Assembly: GCA_018257865.1 (NCBI GenBank)
Contig: JAEUBA010000006.1
Location: forward strand, 620,001 to 684,000
Origin: Stereocaulon alpinum
Taxonomy: Eukaryota > Ascomycota > Lecanoromycetes > Lecanorales > Stereocaulaceae
Length of the DNA stretch: 64,000 nt
Reading direction: 5' to 3'
The translations under genes were made by a program, and so were the position numbers. The number at the start of each line of letters is the position of its first letter. Positions within the stretch are counted from its first letter, which is position 1. Below are positions 10,434 to 21,591 of the stretch, in pieces. The notes under the pieces were generated by a model. The model was not told the origin of the DNA. It saw only the letters and a program-made list of their open reading frames with translations, and did not search any database.

Positions 10434-11487
10434 ATGGGAATGGAATTCGGGTTGTCTCGACCGCGGCGGCTTGAAGGATTTCCTACTTTCGCCGATTTCA
10501 TTGCAAGTGATAAGGACGCAGCAATATACCGCAGATTTGCAAGACTGAGCTCTCGAACCCTGCTATATCAGCAGAGCGAGCTTCATGATCTGGAGGGACA
10601 ATTAGAGAGACTGGACAGTAAGGATGCAAACGATATCAATAATGAGGGTGCGCAACAAGCGGCCAGGCTATGGTCCCACTATTCCAACAATGATCACGAG
10701 GACACGCGCTTGCACCGAGAGCTACAGATCAAGATCAAAGCCAAGATCAAAGAATACTGTATGAGGTTTGGGTCCTAGAAGCCATTGGCAGGCCAGTTTT
10801 GACCCTCAATGAACAGATGAAGCAATGATACTGGAGAGCCAGGTGCTTTCGCTCAGTTCGCCATCGCCTCATACCTTCACGGATTTCAAAAGATGGTTCA
10901 AGTCAGCGGTAACACCTGTCCTCTGGGGTCGAGATGAGCAGCTCTATGACGACGAAGAGGATGTTGTAGCTCTAGCCCCTGTGGATTCGGACAGATTAAA
11001 CAGGTTCTTGAAGTCATACCTCGGGTGGTTCTTTAGGGTATGTGATGCTTCCATATAGGAGTCATCCTACGCATCTAGCTGGCATGCCTAACTTGGGTGC
11101 AGGAGAAAAGCAAGATTCCCAGCAGGAGTGACATGTTTTACTTTCCAGAGCGACGTATACAGCGGGCAGGAGCCATTGTCTCCATAATTCTTAGCGCAGT
11201 ACTGCTTATAGGTGCCATTGTTTGCTTGCTTTTGGTCTCGAAACAAGGCGTTGGTATCAGTATCGCAATGATTGTGCTTTTCACTTGCTTGTTTGCTGGT
11301 GTGGTTGGCTTACTCACCAATGCACGACGAGCGGAGATATTTGGATCCACGGCCGCGTAAGTACTTTTAACCTTTGATCTTACTGGCGAGCGAGGTGCTA
11401 CTGGCGAGTACTGACTCACGGCCTTCTAGGTATGCGGCTGTTTTGGTGGTTTTTGTGAGCAACAACCTAGGAAACGGACGACCGTGA
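10434..11487 (+). CDS. DUF6594 family membrane protein
   Basis: Four exons (10434-10758, 10817-11037, 11103-11356, 11430-11487) with introns of 58-73 bp give 285 residues. The order of features matches fungal DUF6594 proteins: an N-terminal GFPTFADFIASDKDAAIYRRF block, a coiled-coil-like stretch (LLYQQSELHDLEGQLERLD), a middle part (VALAPVDSDRLNRFLK) and a C-terminal transmembrane module. That module has FPERRIQRAGAIVSIILSAVLL, a second hydrophobic helix, LLTNARRAEIFGSTAAYAAVLVVF (split by intron 3) and the terminal SNNLGNG. Three TM helices are expected. Biochemical function is unknown. ATG 10434 is chosen; ATG 10440 is two codons downstream. It is divergently transcribed from the retropepsin-like gene. 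Confidence 0.85.
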
Positions 11488-13278
11488 TATCCTCTTAGAT
11501 GCTCAATTGATATGACGAAAACAATCATTCCTCGATAACGGCGGTGATCTTTAGGATTTGGACGTAAGGAAACAACACAAGTATTGTTACCTATGGGACT
11601 CTACGCACGTGGAATTGGACCAGGATCCCAACTATTCTGCCGCTCGCAAATTAGCCGGCCCCGAGTGAAAAGCAATATCGTGAGCGGCCCTAAGCCATCC
11701 GAAATCCGTAACATCGGAGGTCGCAGGCGGTGATCCTTAGGGATTGAATATCATATCTCACCACGTTTCAGAGTCTCAGGGTCTTCTAAGAGAAGATGTA
11801 TCGCACGGATGTAATATGGCGTATGATCGGGCGAAAGGTTCTCGGGCGATAGAGCATCTGCCAACATATTCTCCGTCACTGAAACAAGCACATAGCGTAC
11901 TATCTCAGTCATGATATATTTCGATTACAAGGACTATAGTCTTAACTGTGTGATGATCGAAAACGATGGGCTGGTAGATCCAGACCATAGGGATCTTCAT
12001 AAAGGTTGTCAGATCCTTGAGACTCCAGGAGGTATGAAGAGAATGTCTAGAACTTCCATTCAGGAGACAATGGAGCATCTCGCTGCAGTCAGGACCCTTA
12101 TTCGCTATGTTATGAGCTGAACGAACATAAGATCAATTGTCAATACAATGGCCTTGAGGACGCCCGGACTTACATTTGTCAAATTCCCGAAGATTAAGGG
12201 CACCCCATTCACAAGCACTCCCTAGTCGGCTTGGACTAAATTTATCCTCAGATACACCCATTCCGGACGCTTTCCGCTTATGGAGAACCGGTACACGCTA
12301 CTACACACTAGTCGCAAAGGAATCTTTTACACTAGATGACAAGGTAGAATCTTCGTATGTCAATTAAATGCGAGCTCCTACTGATTGAAGTTACATTTTT
12401 CCGAGGTCTTCGAAACCAACCACACGAGCAACATTGTAGAATTACTACTGTAAGAGAATCTTACTCTTGGAGGACAACGCAATTTCTCGCTGGCAGTTGA
12501 TCTTGCTTTGCCATATTGACTTGGCAAAATGCCGTACAGGTGTAAGGTATTGTGGCCACGGCGGGAATGCTTGCAGCTGCCTTCAAGCCTACAGAGCTAG
12601 TACCACAGAAACACCATTGTTTAGCTTGGGTATTACATGGGTTGACAACGGTTATTATACCGAGAGCCTTGGTAAAATCTGCAGGGCCACGAAATCACCA
12701 ATCTCAAACCGGACCACGATAACAATTGTCTATCGGGACACTTTGAGATAGTCCTACCGGATAAAACGGTGTTCTGATACCTAAGCAATCTTCGTCAAGG
12801 ATCTCTCTCGGTCATTTGACTTTGTTTGCTCCTGGAGACGGTATATTTTGGAGGTACCACGATTACTTCTTAACAAGTCTATAACCAGGTGGCGTTCAAT
12901 ATTGCGTACGACGTTCGACCCTTCCTGTCACATCTTTCGTCAGCTTTAGATTGATGTAATGGGAGCAGTAAGTCACTGTAAGAGATGACCTACGCATACT
13001 CAAGGATATCTACTCGAACATTAGGGCGGCCTAGACAGTGATTGCAACTATTTGCCCGAAGTTCCAGTTGGTTTGGTCGATTATACTGGAATAAGCAGCC
13101 TTCGGGATGAACGACCTGAGCCTATACAATGAGGTGACAAACCAGGGGATACATCTTGCCTCCACTGCAAGGTAGAAGAGCCGGATGAAGCTTCTCGTAA
13201 TCCTTGGCTCACCAGTGCCTGACGTTGCCGTACAGTGTAGCTCAATCCCAGTAACCTAATGATTCGTTGATAACGCGG
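11488..13278. other. Poorly coding region with a possible minus-strand exon
   Basis: No plus-strand gene is supported. On the minus strand, 11751-11878 reads openly after a TTTCAG acceptor to a TGA, with a coding-like composition (LADALSPENLSPDH; IRAIHLLLEDPETL). A preceding open stretch near 11900-12090 (SLKDLTTFMKIPMVW) could be an upstream exon. No donor joins them cleanly and I recognise no family, so this may be a remnant. The rest of the region has frequent stops on both strands. Confidence 0.25.
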
Positions 13279-14450
13279 TTAAGAATTAGACTGCGGGTAA
13301 TGCACCACTTGCTCTGTCAAAATGATGGTCGTGATCACAAGAGAGTAAATGGAGGTAGTGTTCGCTAGAACATGGAATCCATTACCTAGCTTATAGGTCG
13401 TATCAAGGGTTGTTTGACACGAAGCCAAAATACTATGGCAACCGCACGTCATTAGATTGCTCCTGGTCTGACTCAAGCGTTGACCTAGTCCGGTACTGGG
13501 CTGCAAATTCTCGGCTAGGGCTGCAGTGCCTTACTGTAAACATGGTGAAGACGGGTCAAATAGCAAGACTTCATTCCAGCAGTGTCTAGGCGGAAAAGCG
13601 TAGAGGAGGTTGGAAAAGTGCCGGTGTTCGATACCACGTGTATCATGGCGTAAGTATTCGAAAGCTGCTTTCGGTTCGTAGAATCTAGCAAGTCTATCCT
13701 GATCATTACCTGAGCAGCAATCTCGACTGCGATCATGAAGAAACACTGGGCCTTCTGAAAATCTACGAGTCCTGCCATCGATGAATAGACCTCTTTCGGA
13801 TGGCACTTACTTTCTTCCTAGCCCGCAGACGTCCGTAAGGCAGAATCGAGAAAATGTCGGAGATGTAGTAACACCACGAAGATAACATATTCCGTAGGAG
13901 ACCGCAGAGAGCCGATATAACATTCTGCGTCTAACATAGTATATTAAACTATGAAAACGAACCCACGCCCTATCTGCAAGCCAGGTAACGTACGCCTATG
14001 CCACCGACGTCGGAGCTAACCGGTGCTAGGACACTATGACATATGGTTGATACATCACATGGCTCTCCTGTTGGGTAGACGAGGTTGCAAAGATCCGAGA
14101 AGCACTTCTGAGTGGCGTTAGATATACGACAACGGGTAGCAATATTCCCAATGATACCATATTCTTCGGCAAGGGCTGCGCCATCACCAGTTGAATTGTC
14201 TGCAGCTAGGTACTGGGATACCAAGATGTACAGAATGCAGCTGTTAAGCATATACATAAAGGCGAATGTTGAGCTAGGTAATGTACAAATTTTAGCGCTG
14301 TTATAGCTTCCATCATCTTGAAGACAGCCATCAGCACAAAGCGTCCCAGGACGGTAACCTTCAGGGTCTGGTTCACCAACGGGCGAATTGATCGTGAAGG
14401 AAGGGCAGACAGCAGCGTCTTCGAATGAGATATTGTATATCTGTCGGACC
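13279..14450 (-). CDS. Exons of an uncharacterised multi-exon membrane protein (possibly decayed)
   Basis: Several minus-strand segments look like pieces of one fungal membrane-protein gene. From about 14450 down to 13970 there is a Cys-rich extracellular-type part (YNISFEDAAVCPSF, GTLCADGC, then CRISNATQKCFSDLC). Around 13757-13700 is DFQKAQCFFMIAVEIAAQ, followed by a GTAATG donor and an exon with SNTYAMIHVVSNTGTFP. Below 13506 is a hydrophobic segment (TTSIYSLVITTIIL). The junctions between 13970 and 13800 could not be resolved, and the expected first TM region is not clean. It may be a real gene with many small introns or a decaying copy. The boundaries are approximate. Confidence 0.3.
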
Positions 14451-14899
14451 CAGTGATAACTACAACATCATTCAATATGTTCTGGTACAATATGTTCGAC
14501 ATGGTAATGAGACTGTGAGCTTGAGCAATCATGTGTGGGGATGTCCATCACCTTTATAGACGAATCCCACCGAAAATTGAATAGATCAAATCTCCTTAAC
14601 TCAAGCGGAAACGTCGATGCCCTTGATACGAAAATTTAGATAGAATCCTACTGTACAACAGATAGGCAAGGTGAAGTTGGGATAGAGGCCTTTATCGAGC
14701 TTACTTTATGTTGAGGTTTTCTTCAAGCCCCCGGGCGCTAACGGGGCCGCCTAGGAAGCGCCGGGAAGAACCCGTCGTCTTCCAGGGGAATTCGACGCCT
14801 CGGCCAAACGTCGACTTTGATGGATAGCTACCGTTGAAGATGACCACAACATCAGCCAGTATACTGTGCACATGAGTCCTTGAGAGTATTGCAGTATTC
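14451..14899. other. Intergenic region upstream of Nop8-like gene
   Basis: A minus-strand ORF (14701-15006) runs through here into antisense of the next gene and has no recognisable product. No independent gene is supported. Confidence 0.4.
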
Positions 14900-16525
14900 A
14901 TGCCGGGGTTGAAACGGCTGCACATTACCCCTTTTAGTCCTGAAACCCAGTCCACTGTTTTACCACCGACAATCCTCAAGCAGGCGACGAACATCACCTT
15001 CCACACAATTCAAACCTTTCCCGAGAAGAGCTACGGCTACCTAGACCTACCAGAGGTGGAAGCTGACAAGCTAAAGAGAAAGCTTCACGGATCAGTTCTG
15101 AGAGGCTCCAAGATGAGGGTTCAGGAAGCGCGCTCGAAAAGGGCGCCTGAAGAGGGTGATGAGGACAATAGACTAGGGCCAGAGGGCTCGGAGACGAAGG
15201 CAAAGCGGAGCAGAAAGGCGACGGTCAAGGAAGAGGGTGTCGTTCCTGGCTATGAGCTTCAAGACCGCAAGGTCAAGCGGGGTTGGACAGAGCCAGGTTC
15301 TAGCGACGCCAAACCTACGAAGCGAAGCAAAGACAAATCCGACAAGAAGTCAAAAGCCAAGCCGGCATCAATTACTGGCAAGGCGGAGCTGTTGTTTAAG
15401 ACCACACTACCTCTTAACGCTACAAGTGCTGAAAAGACAAAAGATGGTAGGATCAAAAAGAGAAAGAGAGGTGAATCAAGCCGTAGTGTTGTCGTACATG
15501 AGTTCGCCAACACCACCAAGCACGCGAACTTCTTGAGGGATGAATCGAATACGAGGGGCAAGAAGACTACTTCTGAATACATCGCAGGGAAGGGCTGGGT
15601 GGACGATGATGGAATTATTGTGGAAACTGAGTCCAAAGCTCGTCGAAGCAGAACAAAGCAGGACGGCCGTAAAGAGCTTCGGACTAAGGATGAATTGAAA
15701 CCACCGTCCAGAAGATCTAGCAGGCTGGAGCCGCCATCGGTCCAGATTACAGCTCCTAAGACCCGTAGCGCCAAAGTGGAGTCCGCTGCGGTAGACGATG
15801 AGACATCATCAAGTGGCACTTCCTCAAGCTTGGAAAGTGAAAGCGAGCATGAGGTCACCCAAGCACCATCATCGCCTCCTAAAGCAGCCAAATTGCGTGC
15901 TCAAAGGCAGAAACAGGAAGGGCGCGATGCTATAGAGGCCGAGCAGAGTGGAGTTGAGGTGGGAAGTGTCGAGAGGCTGTCCATCACGCGTTCCTCCGCT
16001 AGCCCTCCGCCAGATGAAAGGCTACGGCCAACGTCGGCTCCCGCCAAAGAAGTGCATCCACTAGAAACGCTCTTCAAGCGACCAAATGATGCAGCATCCC
16101 GAACACCGAAGAAGCCAGCCCTAGAGGTCTCTACATCTTTCAATTTCTTCGATCCGGACGCTGAGGACGGAGGAAGTCAAGCTTTGCTTATGCCGCAGAC
16201 ACCATTCACACAGCAAGACATTCGACAAAGACGGCAGCGAAGTGCTGCGCCTACGCCTGATACTGCTGCGCCTGGGAAAACGTTTGGCGACATGTGGGAG
16301 GGTACCTCTGATATCACCGATGACGAAGATGATATGGAAGGACATGATACACCCAAAGGCAAAACAAAGGAAGACAAGCCCGAAATCAAAGAAGGGCAAC
16401 AAGAAAGTGAATTTTCCAAATGGTTTTGGGAACACCGGGGCGAGACGAACCGTGCGTGGAAGAGGCGACGTAGGGAAGCGGCCAAGGAGAAGAGGCAAAA
16501 GGATAATAAAGAGTGTCGACGATGA
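14900..16525 (+). CDS. Nop8-like nucleolar RRM protein
   Basis: A single uninterrupted ORF of 541 residues. Residues 1-80 form a divergent RRM (LKRLHITPFSP as strand 1; EKSYGYLDLPEVEADKLKRKL as the RNP1 and helix 2 region; GSKMRVQEAR as the last strand). The long middle is basic and low in complexity (KR-, SS- and E-rich), typical of nucleolar assembly factors. The C-terminus FSKWFWEHRGETNRAWKRRR resembles the tail of yeast Nop8, a 60S ribosome biogenesis factor. The family assignment rests on the N-terminal RRM plus this C-terminal motif; the rest is too disordered to compare. It would act in the nucleolus in large-subunit pre-rRNA processing (family knowledge). Two long antisense ORFs across it are shadows. 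Confidence 0.6.
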   Translation: MPGLKRLHITPFSPETQSTVLPPTILKQATNITFHTIQTFPEKSYGYLDLPEVEADKLKRKLHGSVLRGSKMRVQEARSKRAPEEGDEDNRLGPEGSETKAKRSRKATVKEEGVVPGYELQDRKVKRGWTEPGSSDAKPTKRSKDKSDKKSKAKPASITGKAELLFKTTLPLNATSAEKTKDGRIKKRKRGESSRSVVVHEFANTTKHANFLRDESNTRGKKTTSEYIAGKGWVDDDGIIVETESKARRSRTKQDGRKELRTKDELKPPSRRSSRLEPPSVQITAPKTRSAKVESAAVDDETSSSGTSSSLESESEHEVTQAPSSPPKAAKLRAQRQKQEGRDAIEAEQSGVEVGSVERLSITRSSASPPPDERLRPTSAPAKEVHPLETLFKRPNDAASRTPKKPALEVSTSFNFFDPDAEDGGSQALLMPQTPFTQQDIRQRRQRSAAPTPDTAAPGKTFGDMWEGTSDITDDEDDMEGHDTPKGKTKEDKPEIKEGQQESEFSKWFWEHRGETNRAWKRRRREAAKEKRQKDNKECRR

Positions 16526-17071
16526 TGTTAACGAACAACAGATCCGTCGGTGCAGTGGAGAGGATTCATGAATGCATTCGGAAGTAGATCAGGTCGGATA
16601 GAACGATAAATCTCCAGGCTTTCTACAATATGCCCTGAGGAAATACAGCTTTTAATCTTTTGATAGCAATTTCTTACACTTCGACCGATATGAGACCTGT
16701 TCTTGTTATTACATGTCTTCGTCACATTTAAAATCATCTTCTTCAATATAATCAGGGGAGTGGCGAGTGGCACTCACAGTCTTGTTGTGTCACTTATTCC
16801 TTACAACGGCCCCTCGTTACTTGATTACGCACGGACGTATTCCTTTGATGTTGTCGACAAGCCCGAGAGCGTGCTCCCAAGTACACTTGGCCATAAGTAT
16901 CTTTGAAGAGCGGAATGCATTAAGACTTGGCTGTCTGCGAACACCTCTGACGACACTACCAGACTTGATGCAGCAAACTCCCTCGTTCGAACAGCTTTCG
17001 CATTTGTTCCAACTCTCTATCTCGGGATCTCAACCCCAAGTCTCCTGAGGTCCAGTGTCCACCCTGACACA
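16526..17071. other. Intergenic region, nothing recognised
   Basis: AT-rich spacer between two plus-strand genes. Short ORFs only, none with a recognisable domain. Confidence 0.5.
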
Positions 17072-18826
17072 ATGTCCTCAGCAACCTCCATCCCCAACTC
17101 CCCTCTCCCCTTCGGCGCAGACAACGCGTCCCACACTGCCTGGCAACGCTCCCACTCCGCTCGAGGTTCCACACATCGCAATGCAGAAGGCATCAGCCAG
17201 CTCTACGAAGACGCTCCCAAGTCTTCTACCTATCCTGCCTTCATTGCCGCTGCGCAAGCCTCCGACGTCGCACAGCGCCGTGCCAGTGCTTCAATTGCTC
17301 CTTCATCCATCAACGATGTTCCGCATAGGATTAAGAAATTGATCAAGAGGCATAATACACAGCTATGGGTCCTCGCGGCCATGTTTCAGCTCAATGTTAT
17401 AGCGCTCACGATCGGCATCACGCTTGGTGCAACCAGCGCCCACTCTCGCGGCGAAGGCGCAACACAAGTCGCAGCAATTGTGCTCGGCATTACTGGTTTC
17501 GTGGGCATCATCTGTACCTTGGCACTAGGCTGGCTCACCTGGAACGGCCGTCAAGCCCGAGCAAGGCTGGAGAAGAAGTGGGTAGATGAGGAGGAAGTGA
17601 AGGAGACCAGAAGTCTAAGGGAGAGGAACCGTGAGGAAACGGCCAGGGCGAACATCAGAGAGCGTGAGAGAAGTTTGAGTAGGAATCGAAGCGTCAGCCG
17701 TGGAAGACGACGTGGTAGCGCTTGGGTGCTGCCGAGCTTCAAGTCACTGACCCCTAGTCCGCCGCCAAAAGACTCTCACGAAGCGGACGCCAATCTCCTG
17801 TCTACTACGAAGAAGGGAAAGGAGAAGATGCCGGAACTCAGACCTACCTTGGCGGCGATAAATTCAGCTAATGCTGCCGCTCAAGCTGAGTCTGAGACTG
17901 GAACCGAGAAAGATAGAGTATCGAATTATACGCATTATCTGGATCTCAACAACAGTAGCGAGGAGGACGTACCACCGGTGCCAGCAATCGATAAAGGCAA
18001 ACAGCTCGAACGCGCTAACGTGCTGAACGTACCAGAGCTACAGGCATCAGCACCTACAGCCGAAGCAGCACCACCAACAGCATCAGAGCCAGAGCCCGAC
18101 CTCGCCCTCCAGGACCAACAACTCGAGAAGGACATCTCCAAACAACTAGAAGACTACTGGACCATATCCCCACAGCCAGTAAAAGAAAGCAGCACTACAA
18201 TCCACCAACCGAACACCACAAACAACACCACCCCTCCACCCAACGAACTCGCCAACTCTTCCATCCTCCAATCCTCCAGCCCAACCCTCCTAAACTCCAC
18301 CCCCATCTCCAGCCTCAGCCTCACCCCAACCCCAACAGACCAATCCCTAACCCACCTCCACACAGCCCTACTCGCCTCCTTCCGCCCCACAATCAACCCC
18401 ACAAACATAACCCCCCGCGCCCTCCCCCCCTCCCAACGCCAACAACACTTCCCAAGCCCAACATCCCCACTCACACCTACAACCCCTCTCGGCCACCACC
18501 TCCACGCCACCGGCGCCCGCCCCGCCTCAATCCACCGCGCAGAAAACATAATGCGTCAAGGCAGCAATTCTCAAACGGAAAACATAACACGCCTCTCCCA
18601 CGGCCACCTCGGCTCAACGCAATCCGACACTAATTTCCTGACCATGATTGAGAATTCAGGATCCGAGAGTGGCGATGATGATGTGCGTGCTTATAGAAGG
18701 GAGAAGAGTAGAGAGAGGGTTAGTGTGTGGGCGGAGAGTCAGGTGGAGGCGGGGAGTGGGGAGGGGAGTGCTAGGCCTGGACGGAAACATATAGCGGGAT
18801 TGATGAAGAGGGAAGGGAAGAATTGA
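17072..18826 (+). CDS. Hypothetical two-TM membrane protein with long disordered tail
   Basis: One ORF of 584 residues starting MSSATSIPNSPLPFG. Two adjacent transmembrane helices lie near residues 97-120 (LWVLAAMFQLNVIALTIGI) and 131-157 (VAAIVLGITGFVGIICTLAL), followed by WLTWNGRQARARLEKKW. The rest is a charged, Arg/Ser-rich and then Pro/Ser/Thr-rich cytosolic-type tail of about 420 residues, including an RS-like stretch (RERERSLSRNRSVSRGRRR). I do not recognise a family beyond fungal hypothetical membrane proteins. Between about 18050 and 18540 the codons become extremely C-rich at all positions, unlike the flanking parts of the same ORF, and the composition reverts sharply to G-rich near 18650. 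Confidence 0.7.
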   Translation: MSSATSIPNSPLPFGADNASHTAWQRSHSARGSTHRNAEGISQLYEDAPKSSTYPAFIAAAQASDVAQRRASASIAPSSINDVPHRIKKLIKRHNTQLWVLAAMFQLNVIALTIGITLGATSAHSRGEGATQVAAIVLGITGFVGIICTLALGWLTWNGRQARARLEKKWVDEEEVKETRSLRERNREETARANIRERERSLSRNRSVSRGRRRGSAWVLPSFKSLTPSPPPKDSHEADANLLSTTKKGKEKMPELRPTLAAINSANAAAQAESETGTEKDRVSNYTHYLDLNNSSEEDVPPVPAIDKGKQLERANVLNVPELQASAPTAEAAPPTASEPEPDLALQDQQLEKDISKQLEDYWTISPQPVKESSTTIHQPNTTNNTTPPPNELANSSILQSSSPTLLNSTPISSLSLTPTPTDQSLTHLHTALLASFRPTINPTNITPRALPPSQRQQHFPSPTSPLTPTTPLGHHLHATGARPASIHRAENIMRQGSNSQTENITRLSHGHLGSTQSDTNFLTMIENSGSESGDDDVRAYRREKSRERVSVWAESQVEAGSGEGSARPGRKHIAGLMKREGKN

Positions 18827-19176
18827 CGAGGCTTGGCGTACCAAGAATGCAAGGGGCTGCCGAGGTCGTATTTAGTAATGGTGTGGTGTACTGCAAGCAT
18901 GTGGCATAGTTCTACTGGAATGAACAACGTCGCGAGGGATTTAAACTTCATGCAGTGCAATGGTGGGTTGCATTATCTGCAGGCTTGAGTGGGTCGGCTA
19001 ATCTGGGCGGATTAGATGCTCATGTACCTGATAAGGTACACAACCTTATTTGTAAGCTGTTATAAGGGACTTGAGTGAAGCAGCGAAGCTGCCATGTCCG
19101 TATTGTAACACCGAGCTTCTCCCTCGGAAACTTTATCGACAATCTATTTTTCAGCAAAGACCGCTCGTTCGCATTC
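18827..19176. other. Intergenic region between convergent genes
   Basis: Contains the 3' ends of the two-TM gene (plus) and the P450 gene (minus). No gene is seen. Confidence 0.5.
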
Positions 19177-20905
19177 TCAAGCGGGCGTCAAACCAACTAT
19201 AGTCCCTTGTTTGATGGCGCAGGTGAGCGTATACCCTTCGCTCCATGGGCGTGAGTCACGGCTTTCGATGTCTTTGAATTCTTGCATTAGGCGGATAGTG
19301 GTGTAACTTGCTTCTGTAAGGGCAAATTGCTCTGTTCCAATTGTCAACTAAATGCCTTATGAATGGTACTAGTGGGGTAAAACGTACGGCCAATGCAGAT
19401 TCTTGGTCCGCCGTTGAAGGGGAGATACTCCTGCAGGCCGTCAGTATCCTGAGCGTTATTCCCAAGTGGAAGTGAACGTACCCAGCCAGGTCTGATCTTC
19501 TCCCACCGCTCAGGCTTGAATTCCTCGGCGTCTTCGCCATAAAGGTCCTTGCGTCGGTGCATGGTAAATAATGGCCATTGGACGATTTGTCCTTTGGGAA
19601 TGAACATTGGGGATTTGCCATCTTCACCTCCACCGACTGGTAAAACGGTGTCCACTACAGCTGTACGGCTGTTGATGGGTACGACAGGGTACAGACGTAG
19701 ACCTACGGAGCGAATCAATCAGGAAGCTTTAGCATTGGGTGACAACAGTACTCACATTCGTTGATAACCCATCTCAAGTATTTCATATCCTTAATTTGCT
19801 GCAATGTTGGTCTCTCGCCACCCAAAGCATCGACCTCGGCGCTCACATTCTTCCAGATGTCAGGTCGTCTTGCCATTACGAACCACATATCACTGAGTAG
19901 ACTGGCTGTTGTATCGCGACCCGCGAGTAAAATGTTCAGCAATTCGGATCTGATCTTAAGAGGATCTGCCGTCTGCTTTGCCAATTCGTTAAGAAAGATG
20001 TACCGGTCTCCCTCCTCCTCCTTGACCGCACCTGCCTTCTCCAAGTCAAGAAGGTTCTTTTTAAGGTTCTTTCTATGCTCTAATCCCTTACGCACATAGT
20101 GGTCGACAAAGTCATTGATAAACTTGACATCTTTCTTGAACTGAGGTTTGACAAGCCATTCGCCTAGTTTCCCAGAGCGGGCAACTTCCGAAACTGATGC
20201 TTGTCCACGGTTCCAACATTCCGCGAACATCGCGTTGGATTCGGAAGTACCGCCTTGACTAAGGCAATCCGTAGATTCGCCAAATAGGAATTCTGTAGCC
20301 GAGTCCATCGTCAACTGGAAGAAGAGATCTTGCAAGTCTACGGTGGACCCATCGTGGGGAATAGCTTTAATCAACTGAGCGACATGAATTTCGAATGTGG
20401 CAAGGTCACCAACTTGGCTGCGGACGAAATTTGGCCGCAGCATTTCGCGAGAATGTTGCCATGCAGCACCATCGGTAGAGAAGATACCATACCCTAGTAG
20501 TGGAACAAAAGCGTTGATTCGGCGTTGGCCCAATGACCAGTCCTTGAATTTCAAAGCGAGCATCGTCTTTAGATTTTCAGGCTCAATTGTCTGGATCATA
20601 TCTGTAGATAGTACCTTCTGGTGCATGGTCGTCTGGCCATTTCGATGATGGCGACTTGAGACAAGTTCCATGAACTTGTGCTGCTTCACGGCCGGGAGGT
20701 TCTCAATCAGCGATCTGTAGCCGAAGATGCTGTTGGGGAAGTATTGGTAGTGGGGGTCGGATTTGATAGGTTTGCAGCCATGCTCTTTGATGATGGCGCG
20801 GCGAGTGGCGCCTGTTGTGAGTTCCCAGTAGATGTAATAGATTGTGTAGAACAATACTGAGCCCAAGAGTACTTGGAATGAGCTTGGCAGCTCGAAAGAG
20901 TCCAT
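19177..20905 (-). CDS. Cytochrome P450, CYP52-like
   Basis: Four minus-strand exons (19756-20905, 19482-19702, 19388-19430, 19177-19331) splice with 51-56 bp introns into 522 residues. The N-terminus has a membrane anchor (FQVLLGSVLFYTIYYIYWEL). All P450 signatures are intact: the I-helix LLAGRDTTAS near residue 330, the K-helix ExxR (NECLRLYP, completed across intron 1), RPGWEYLPF (completed across intron 2), and the heme-binding FNGGPRICIGQQFALTEAS with its cysteine near residue 469. The region around GYGIFSTDGAAWQHSREMLRPNF is typical of CYP52-type fungal P450s, which hydroxylate fatty acids or alkanes at the chain end in the ER. The exact CYP family and substrate cannot be fixed by eye. 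No biosynthetic partner lies next to it. Confidence 0.9.
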
Positions 20906-21591
20906 ATCTCTGGTGATTTTGGAGAGAGAAAGTAAGGGAACTAGGAAATTAATATGAGGGAGAGTAGGAAGTGAGAAGGGTAGGATGAGTGAGAGTATAT
21001 AGAATTGTGTATCTTGTGTAATCTGACTATAAATGTGTCTCCTGACCTTGAGAGTCCGGCAAGGTACGGGGAAGGAGAGTCCAGTACTAGAGTCCGATGC
21101 TTACATGTCATACCGACGGAGGAAGGCCCAACCGCAGAGATTGCCCAACGAGGCTTCACGGGCAACGCTCAGTCAACCTTTGTCAAGTGTAAATTTATAA
21201 TCACGCATTGAGTGGTATAGAAGGAAGGGGGGCTCATTGCCTCGGCTATTTCTGGCTCCATATCGCGTTTGTTTTATCTGTTGCACAATCTTATACGTAC
21301 AATTATACAATTGCCAAGAAGACCCTCGGTGTGGCAAATCTCCGAGCCGACCATCTCTTACCCGCCATCTACCTAGCTTTTGCAAAGTCTGCTGTATAAC
21401 TGCGATGCTTGGCTGTCATATCCGGCTTGTCCGACGGTATTTATCCTCGTTGTCCGATCCGCCCACATTTTGATGTCTAATGCTACCCCTGGGACTGACC
21501 AATAGCAGCCAAATTTTCGATCTTTACAAATATCCGCTATCCCGTTCCACACCATGCATGCACCACTGTCCGATGCTTTGGTCCCGTCTTC
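20906..21591. other. Intergenic region, nothing recognised
   Basis: Contains the P450 promoter (20906 upwards) and the 3' region of the next minus-strand gene. Short ORFs only. Confidence 0.5.

Noticed and set aside
14701..15006. 101-codon minus-strand ORF
   Set aside because: Half of it is antisense to the Nop8-like RRM, and the remainder lies in the promoter region with no domain.
15259..15891. 210-codon minus-strand ORF
   Set aside because: Antisense shadow of the Lys/Ser-rich Nop8-like ORF; hydrophobic composition arises from complementing Lys/Glu codons.
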